Below, piece after piece: positions 56,980-64,000 of a stretch of 64,000 nt of DNA (its first letter is position 1; every line of letters begins with the position of its first letter). The notes under the pieces are model-generated. The model saw only the letters and a list, made by a program, of their open reading frames with translations. It searched no databases and was not told the DNA's origin. Source of the stretch: Cadophora sp. MPI-SDFR-AT-0126 (lineage: Eukaryota > Ascomycota > Leotiomycetes > Helotiales > Ploettnerulaceae); contig JAGMVK010000007.1 of the NCBI GenBank assembly GCA_020747065.1, forward strand, positions 1,178,001-1,242,000, read 5' to 3'. A program made the translations under genes and the position numbers.

Positions 56980-59889
56980 ATGGCACCTGTCAAAGACACT
57001 ATCGTTCTTGCCGCTCTGGCGACATTATTGCCTGCAATCTTTGCACAGAACGCCACATGGGACCATTCACTTTACACAAGCAGTCCACCTGTTTACCCAA
57101 GCCGTACTATCCCAACACACCTTCACTTTCATGTCACCACGAAGCTAACCATTGATACAGCACCCACGACCGGCCAAGGATGGGAGGCAGCATATGCTCA
57201 AGCCGATGCCTTTGTCAAAAACCTAACTCTCGAGGAAAAGGCTGCCGTGCTCACTGGAAATGTTCAGGGTCCATGTATAGGTAGCTATAGCAGCTCAGAT
57301 TTTCTTGCGAGGTAAACTAACTTAAGAGTTAGGTAACATTGCCCCAATTCCTAGAATTGGATTTCCAGGACTGTGTCTTCAGGATGGTCCAGCTTCCATC
57401 AGACAAGCAACGTTCGCAACTGTCTTTCCCGCTGGCTTGACAGCAGCTGCGTCTTGGGACAGAGGTCTCATTTATGAAAGAGGCTTGTACCTAGGTGCCG
57501 AGTTCAAGGGTAAAGGTGCACATATCGCCCTTGCACCAGTCTGCGGCCCACTCGGTCGGTCGGGCTTGGCTGGCCGTGGATGGGAAGGTATGTTCTCATC
57601 TGACTATTTCTCTGTCGGCTGCTGACAAAAGCTTATAGGCTTCTCACCTGATCCGTATCTTACAGGCGTCGCTATGGAGCAGACTATTTCTGGGATACAG
57701 AAAAATGGTGTACAGGCTGTTGCCAAGCGTGAGTCCTCGCTTGTCTAGATAACTCGCCTAGACAGCTAGTATCAACCAGTATCAGGAAGACTAACTAGTC
57801 CGCAGATTTTATTGGAAATGAGCAAGAGACCCAAAGGAACCCGTCCGTCTCAGCTAACGGAACGACTATTGAAGCTGTGTCTTCCAACATTGATGATAGG
57901 TGAGTCAAAGACATCCCAAACCTAGCTCTCCTACCATCTCAAGGAGACGAGGCATCTCCATGAATCATTTTGAGAGCAATGACTGACATAGGCTTCCGAA
58001 AATAGGACTATGCATGAGCTCTACCTGTGGCCTTTTGCGAATTCTGTTCATGCGGGTGTGGCTTCAATCATGTGTTCGTACAATCGTCTCAACGGCTCGT
58101 ATGCTTGCCAGAACTCCAAGGCATTGAATGGACTTCTCAAAGACGAGTTGGGTTTTCAGGGATATGTCATGAGTGATGTGAGTGACACGAGGGCAAATCT
58201 TTCCCCTTTCATTCCATTTGCGATAAGCATGCACTCCCAAAAGTTACACCCATTTGGGGCTCATGTACTGACTCCCAGATGATATAGTGGGGTGCCGTTC
58301 ATGCTGGTGTCGATTCAGTGCAAGCAGGATTAGACATGAACATGCCAGGCCCCCTGGGCTTCTTTGTCACTGAACCATCTTTCTGGGGCCCGAACTTGAC
58401 GATTGCTGTCAACAATGGCTCGCTTCCAGAAGAACGCCTTGACGACATGGTACGCCGAGTCATGTTACCTTACTTCCACTTTGGCCAAAACGTCGACTTC
58501 CCTCCAATCGACCCAGAAAACGGAAACTTGAATATCCTCGGCGTCCGACCTTACCTTGACACATTCAATTTCGGTCCCGCAAATGTCGATGTTCGTGATG
58601 GTCATGCAAAGCTGGTTCGGGACCTCGCTGCTGCCGGAACAGTACTTTTGAAGAACACGAATAACGCTCTTCCACTCAAAGCACCGAAAAACATGGGAGT
58701 CTTCGGCAATGACGCAGGGGACCTGACGAATGGTCTGTACAGTCTTGTTCTCGTTGGAGACGCGAACTATGAATACGGCACTTTGGCTGTCGGAGGAGGC
58801 TCAGGGTGAGTTTTCCACATTTTTGTGCACCTAGGGTACTGACTCCAGCAAAGAACCGGCCGTCTAACGTATATTGTGACGCCGCTGGACGCTCTCAAGG
58901 CTCGTGCACAGCAGGACGGAACACTTCTCCAGTACCTTCTCAACAACACCCTCATTTCGAGGAATCCAGCGACAGCTTTTTCCAGCATCGCCCCTGGACC
59001 CCCTGAAGTGTGCTTGGTCTTCTTGAAGACTTGGGCTTCCGAAGGTGCTGATCTGGTATCTCTCGAGGCCGATTGGAACAGCACTGCCGTTGTCGAAAGC
59101 GTAGCTGGCTACTGTAATAACACCATTGTTATCACGCATACCGGAGGTCCAAATACCATGCCATGGGCGAATCATCCAAACGTGACGGCGATCGTAGCAG
59201 CCCATTTCCCGGGTCAAGAGAGCGGCAATTCCATTGTTGATATTCTCTATGGCAACGTCAACCCAAGCGGAAAGCTGCCATATACGATCGCCAACACAGA
59301 GGCCGATTATGCATTTGCAGGGATCACCAATTCCACCGAGTTGCTGCAGACAGAAGATCCAAATGCATGGCAATCAGACTACACTGAGGGTCTCCTCATA
59401 GAGTACCGTCACTTCGATTACTACAATCAGTCGGTGCTGTTCGAATTCGGATTTGGTTTGTCGTACACGAATTTTTCGATGTCGGACTTATCTGTACGCA
59501 GGGTAAGTAATGCGACCATCTCTGCGAGTCCGCCTCCAGCTCCTGTTGCACCTGGCGGAAACCCTACACTCTACGACGTCCTATTCCGAGCCACTGCGAC
59601 AGTAACAAATACCGGTTCCGTTGCAGGTGCAGCTGTATCCCAGTTGTATCTTTCGCTGCCACAGATCCCAGGTGAAGGAATCACACCATTGAAGGTGCTT
59701 CGTGGCTTCGAAAAGACCTCTTTGGAACCAGGACAAAGTGCCCAGGTTTCATTCGATTTGATGCGACGAGACATCAGTCACTGGGATACGGTTGCTCAAG
59801 AATGGATGATTTCGCCGGGAAGCATTGGGGCTCAACTCGGCTTCAGTAGCAGAGATATTATTCTGACTGATTCCTTCTCTGTTCTGTAG
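56980..59889 (+). CDS. Secreted GH3 beta-glucosidase
   Basis: An 802-residue GH3 enzyme. Exons: 56980-57103, 57161-57280, 57333-57587, 57639-57728, 57806-57899, 58006-58177, 58288-58805 and 58854-59889. A signal peptide ([16 protein letters not shown]) is followed by the (beta/alpha)8 domain: [49 protein letters not shown] (His of the K-H-F motif), and the nucleophile Asp in GYVMSDWGAVHAG. The alpha/beta sandwich has [16 protein letters not shown] and [20 protein letters not shown]. The fibronectin-III-like end has [10 protein letters not shown] and [15 protein letters not shown]. Likely substrates are cellobiose or other beta-glucosides outside the cell. The first intron is 57 nt and in frame, so an unspliced reading would insert about 19 extra residues. 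Confidence 0.93.
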
Positions 59890-60783
59890 AAAAGCTCGGA
59901 ATTAAAATAGAATATATCTCCTCTCTAGCTAGATACTGTTAGCTAGATATAAGACCCAGTCTACTAAGTTCTTTACTTACCAAGAGACATACACCATGCT
60001 GCCAGTTCGAGTTGTGTTTTCCATCGACAAAGATAATTCTTTGTTATGAGAGTAGGAAAGTCTGCCCAGAGATAGCATCGGAGATATGGAATCAATTATT
60101 TGTTTCGGTAGAGTAATCAGAGTATTCAGAATAACAACCTCGTGATTTGTGTTTCTGAAATGCTTGGCCCTCGACTGTGGAGCCAAGCACCACCGGATTA
60201 GCACGGAACATGCCCGGCTCCTGCTTCTGATCCCCTTCCGCTTCTTCATCACTGGAAGATTATGGCTTTGACGTAAAGCAAGCACTGTGCTAGGTTCAAC
60301 GGGCAGAAGGACGTTGCGAAACAGGTTCCCAGCCTCTACACCAGTGCCCGCACGATAATTGTTGAACTTCATCGGAGCAGATGCGCTGGACTTCATCGGC
60401 CCAGACACATCTCTTCGTGATCAGGATGGGGTTCTACGTCTGAAACTGTGGCCCCGATTCTCGTTCAGCGTGAGTGTCGTGATGCACTGTAGCGGCAATG
60501 GAAAGGCAGTTGGAGGAGAAGGGCCGTGAAGAGTTTGAGATGTGCAATCCCCAGAATTGCTTCTTATGCTGACTAAGGAGTTTAGAAAAGTTTTGCAGTC
60601 TGCGTTGACCTGCGATATCTGGCACAATACCTCAGAAGATCTGAAGTCGAAGTCTCGCTATTTTCCATTTGGGATGCTATGGAATGCAAACTATGGCCAA
60701 GTCCATACATCACTCACTCCACACTACGTGAATAAGACTCAAATGAGCAGCAAGTAGAGAGCAAATGTACGATATCTGGCAAC
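59890..60783. other. Convergent intergenic spacer (beta-glucosidase / permease)
   Basis: About 890 nt with an AT-rich stretch containing two CTAGCTAGATA units near 59925-59950. No gene was recognised. Confidence 0.5.
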
Positions 60784-62939
60784 CTACGCGATCCAGAACC
60801 AGATCTTCTGAAAGATATTCTTTGGGATCTGTTCTGGCCACTGGCCATCCTCAGCATCCAAAGCCGCCTTGCCAGTTGTGATGTCGGCATCAGCTGATTT
60901 GATCCAGGCACTTCTCTTCCATATCTTCCAGAATGCGTAGAGGAAGAAGAAGATTGGAATGCCGATGTAAGCAGCAAGGAAGTCTACGAATCAATTAGTC
61001 CCCCTTGCATCTGGACTCCGACCTGGACAGCTTACCTGTAACATTCCAGTTCTGGTGGTGCTCGCCAACGAAGACATTGAAGCCGTTGAAGATGATGATA
61101 ATGGCAAAGTAGAAGAAGGCAGCCCAAGCGGTGTATGGTTGGAAAGGAGACTTAAAGACAAGGGTATTTCGGTCGACACCTTGCGCCTCAAGGGCCTTGT
61201 AGAACTGGATGTATGCAATGCAAATTGAGCACCATGTGAAGAGACTGGCGATCGTCGTCAAATTCTGGAACCAATTGAATACTACCGCTGGACCTCCCGA
61301 TTTGACGGACAGATAAGTCAGTGCAGAGATGGACGCCGTAATAGCAACACAGTAGTAAGGTACGCCGGCTTTGCTGCAGCGGAGCAGGAAACGAGGAGCT
61401 TGTTTGTTTTGTGCCAGAGCGAACAAGTACCGTGATCCGGTGTACAGGAAGGCATTTGCGCTGGAGGAAGCAGAAGTCAGGATAACAGCGTTGATGATGC
61501 TTGGAAGCACCGGTATGCCCGCATTTTGAATGCCAATGACCCAAGGAGATCGAGCGGCACCGGCCAGTCCATCGGCCTGAGCTTTCAACAAATGAGGGTC
61601 ATTGGATGCAACGAGGACGCCGATAGCAAGAGAGCCGAGGACGTAGAAGAACAGGATACGCCAGAAAACTCGGCGCACTGCCTTGGGGATGTTCTTTCGG
61701 GGATTCTCAGCCTCGCCAGCTGCTACTGCAACCAACTCAACTCCTCCATAAGAGAAAGCTGCGTTCACCAGCACCGAGAAGAGACCAAGGAATCGACCAG
61801 TCGCTCCTGTCGAGTCGTACTCTTTCATCGCACCAGGATTTTTCCCTATTTAACATAAACGTCAGACAATTGCTATTGCAGGAAAGCCAGATATGTCTTC
61901 AGACGATTTGAGGGCTTTTGGAGAAGAAAAGACTGGTGCCCTGCCACTTACAATAGCGGAAGCCTAACCTGTCATGCTTCGGTCCGCCTCCCAGGTCGAC
62001 GATGAACGCCATGATCAGGAGCCCCACGATAGTGATGATCTTGACACTGGCAAAGATGAACTCTGCCTCTCCATATATCTGAATGGCGAAGATATTCAAG
62101 CAGACGACGAGGATGATGATGATGGTTATCCACACAGCAACGCTGATGTGTTCAGCTCCTTTCCACTAGGCAACCGGACAGTCAGCTATGTTCCTCCCAT
62201 GAATATTTAGGAAGACGAGGATAAAGTCTCTAGAAAATTCCGCAATGTTAAAAGAGGGTATGATGTGCTCCGCGAAACCTACATATTGGATAACGATGGC
62301 TGCGGCTGAGATTTCGGCACAAAGAGTGATGGCTGAGTTGTACCAGTTCTAACGCGGACTGTCAGCAAATGGCCAAGAATACCTCGGAGCTCTGTGCTAC
62401 TAGATCTCTAAGATTGGGGAAAATATTGGGGTTGGTCGGGTGGGATCACTTACGTTCCAGCCGACGGCGAATCCCAATGCATCGTCCACATATCGGGCAC
62501 AGAATTGAGGAATGGAACCAGGAAGAGGAAGCCAAGTTGCCATCTCTCCCAAGCACATCATCATGGCGTAGACTGCTACGCCCGTGAAAGAATAGCCAAG
62601 GAGTACAGAGAGGGGGCCAGCTCGAGTGAAGGCGCTTCCGATACCCAAGAACAGACCAGTCCCGATGGTACCACCGAGCGCGATGAATTGAATGTGTCGA
62701 GACTTGAGTCTTGAAGGTGATTCTGGTTAGCAAGTACTCAATGGATCAGATGCATAGGCGTACCCTCGAGTCACATAGCCATATTCTTCAGCCGTTTCGA
62801 TGTCGCCATAAAGGGCTGCAGCTTCCTGAATACGACCAGTCTTGGTCTCAGTGCCAGTGGAGGGGTCGACATAGTTGTTGTGGCCATGGGAGGCAGGCGA
62901 CTCTGGAGCCTCGTTCACGGCATATGTCTCTTTGTCCAT
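60784..62939 (-). CDS. Amino acid permease (YAT/AAP family)
   Basis: A 573-residue plasma-membrane amino acid/proton symporter of the yeast AAP family. Exons on the minus strand: 62764-62939, 62454-62709, 62283-62348, 62165-61952, 61036-61845 and 60784-60983. A hydrophilic N-terminus of about 58 residues precedes LKSRHIQFIALGGTIGTGLF, the hallmark of TM1. About twelve helices follow, including FSYGGVELVAVAAGEAENPRK (TM6 and the conserved Glu loop) and ASSSANAFLYTGSRYLFALA. The C-terminus GKAALDAEDGQWPEQIPKN is typical of Gap1-like or proline/basic amino acid carriers. Substrate range cannot be told from sequence. It is probably controlled by nitrogen status, though no GATA-factor sites were mapped. 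Confidence 0.93.
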
Positions 62940-64000
62940 GATTGGTATTGGTATTGGTCCAACCAGAGATGAAGTTGGGTAGCAGAAGTAAGGAGGGAAA
63001 TGTGTTCGCGAGGGAGGGAAGAGGCGACGGTCTTATAGAAAGTGAGTGGAGTGGCAGGCTGGATAATGGTAACACGCCAGGGGTGGTCTATGTGCACAGA
63101 GATGGGATGGACGGGAGACACTGCGTGGGGCGAGAGATGTGGAGAAGATGGTGTTCGTACTCTCGATTTAGTCGGGAGATCGATATGTGTGAGTGGCTGG
63201 CTGGGTGGGTGGTTGCAGATACAGATGCAGATGCAGACTACTAATTATTGTTCCCAGATGGATGGGAGGAACGATCAAGAGCCAACGACGACCAGCCACA
63301 CCTGCCTCACCTGCCTCACCTGGTGTGCTTTCACTTTCACCCACCTTGTATCTTCTTCTCTTCTCTTCTCTTCCGCACCTGCACCTGCATCCCTAGACCT
63401 GCACCGTTAGCTTTTGGTCTGCACTGCACTGCACTGGACTGCAAGGCTCCGGCTCCGGCTCTGGCTCTAGCAGGCCAGGCGCCTTTGCTTCCTTCAGACA
63501 TCCCACCACTTGCCTACCAACGCCTTATCATATCGGCACACTCTGCCAATCTCGAAAAGACGAAGTGAGTTTTCTATATGTGCTACAGGGTGTGTAGATT
63601 CTATTAGTTCTAGTCACATACAGACAGATTACATGACTCTCAACTGAAAAGAGTGGGAAATGAAACTCGATACACGTCGTGGGACTTACGAGCTATGAGC
63701 TGCCACCTGAACCCTTGCATTCATGGCCCGGGGCCATGGACGGACTTGTCCAGCGATTTAGTCTCTACCATATCTAATAACATTATCCTATTCGTCTCAG
63801 CGTTTCAAGCCACCATGCACACCTTCCAACATCTTAGCTCCGAGCAGGTGAGCTTTCGGACGGTCGACCCCCCTCTCGGCCCAGGGTTCCAGGCTGATCT
63901 TCCTACCTTCCAAAATTGGAGCTCTAAGTTTAGTTTGGTTCGGAGCCAGGAGCGAGCGTGCTGGGGCACAGAGTGTACAGAGTTCCACAGTGTGTGGTTC
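62940..64000. other. Upstream region of the permease, no gene seen
   Basis: The 5' flank of the permease up to the window end. It contains low-complexity stretches: GATACAGATGCA-like units near 63217-63238, CACCTGCCT units near 63299-63322, GCACT units near 63421-63436 and CTCCGG units near 63446-63460. The ORF at 63797-63988 (minus) has no features. Confidence 0.5.

Noticed and set aside
59501..59544. Possible extra intron in the GH3 gene at a GTAAGT
   Set aside because: The sequence across it ([20 protein letters not shown]) matches the expected loop before the fibronectin-like domain, so it reads as coding.

Overview
The window looks like ordinary nuclear chromosome from a filamentous ascomycete (Pezizomycotina). 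Genes are separated by 0.4-2.9 kb, carry several short GT-AG introns (about 45-130 nt) with CTAAC-like branch sites, and many have pyrimidine-rich leaders. Families typical of the group are present: an SLN1-type hybrid histidine kinase, a CFEM receptor, a HET-domain protein, a Crh-type GH16, ATG2 and a DUF3435 recombinase. The protein set would fit Leotiomycetes, but the sequence alone does not fix class or species. Splice sites below were read by eye and checked for phase; none has transcript support.

Layout. 0-7 kb: 3' part of an SLN1-type histidine kinase, then glutathione-dependent formaldehyde dehydrogenase, then a ubiquitin-like/AN1 zinc-finger protein. 8.8-19.2 kb: accessory-looking metabolism and signalling: a VOC/glyoxalase-like protein, a transcription factor with two DNA-binding domains, a saccharopine-dehydrogenase-like reductase, a secreted GMC flavo-oxidoreductase and, divergent from it, a CFEM seven-helix receptor. 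20.8-41.4 kb: core cell biology: ATG2, a cytochrome b5-acyl-CoA dehydrogenase fusion, a decayed aldo-keto reductase pseudogene, the nucleoporin Nup2 and an ADGF-type adenosine deaminase. 41.7-46.5 kb: a candidate mobile element (below). 48.3-64 kb: a small hypothetical protein, a HET-domain protein, a GPI-anchored Crh transglycosidase, a GH3 beta-glucosidase and an amino acid permease.

Main discovery candidate. A DUF3435 tyrosine-recombinase-like gene (42.5-45.7 kb, the Starship 'captain' superfamily) sits in a segment with an unusual boundary architecture. The exact 12-bp palindrome AAAAGTACTTTT occurs three times, at 41.906, 42.107 and 45.783 kb. A perfect 22-bp inverted repeat is centred on the first copy. 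The 3' end of a peroxisomal SCP2 gene occurs twice in the same orientation: complete on the right (45.97-46.49 kb) and as a displaced fragment of about 55 bp on the left (41.75-41.80 kb). This is the arrangement expected if a recombinase element had integrated at the 3' end of an SCP2 gene and supplied a replacement end, as prokaryotic integrative elements do at tRNA genes. A decayed tandem SCP2 paralogue is the main alternative.

Two lipid genes (the cytochrome b5-acyl-CoA dehydrogenase and the SCP2 protein ending in AKL) suggest peroxisomal or mitochondrial fatty-acid metabolism. The GH16, GH3 and permease genes suggest wall remodelling, glucoside breakdown and amino acid uptake. No tRNA, rRNA or CRISPR array was found.
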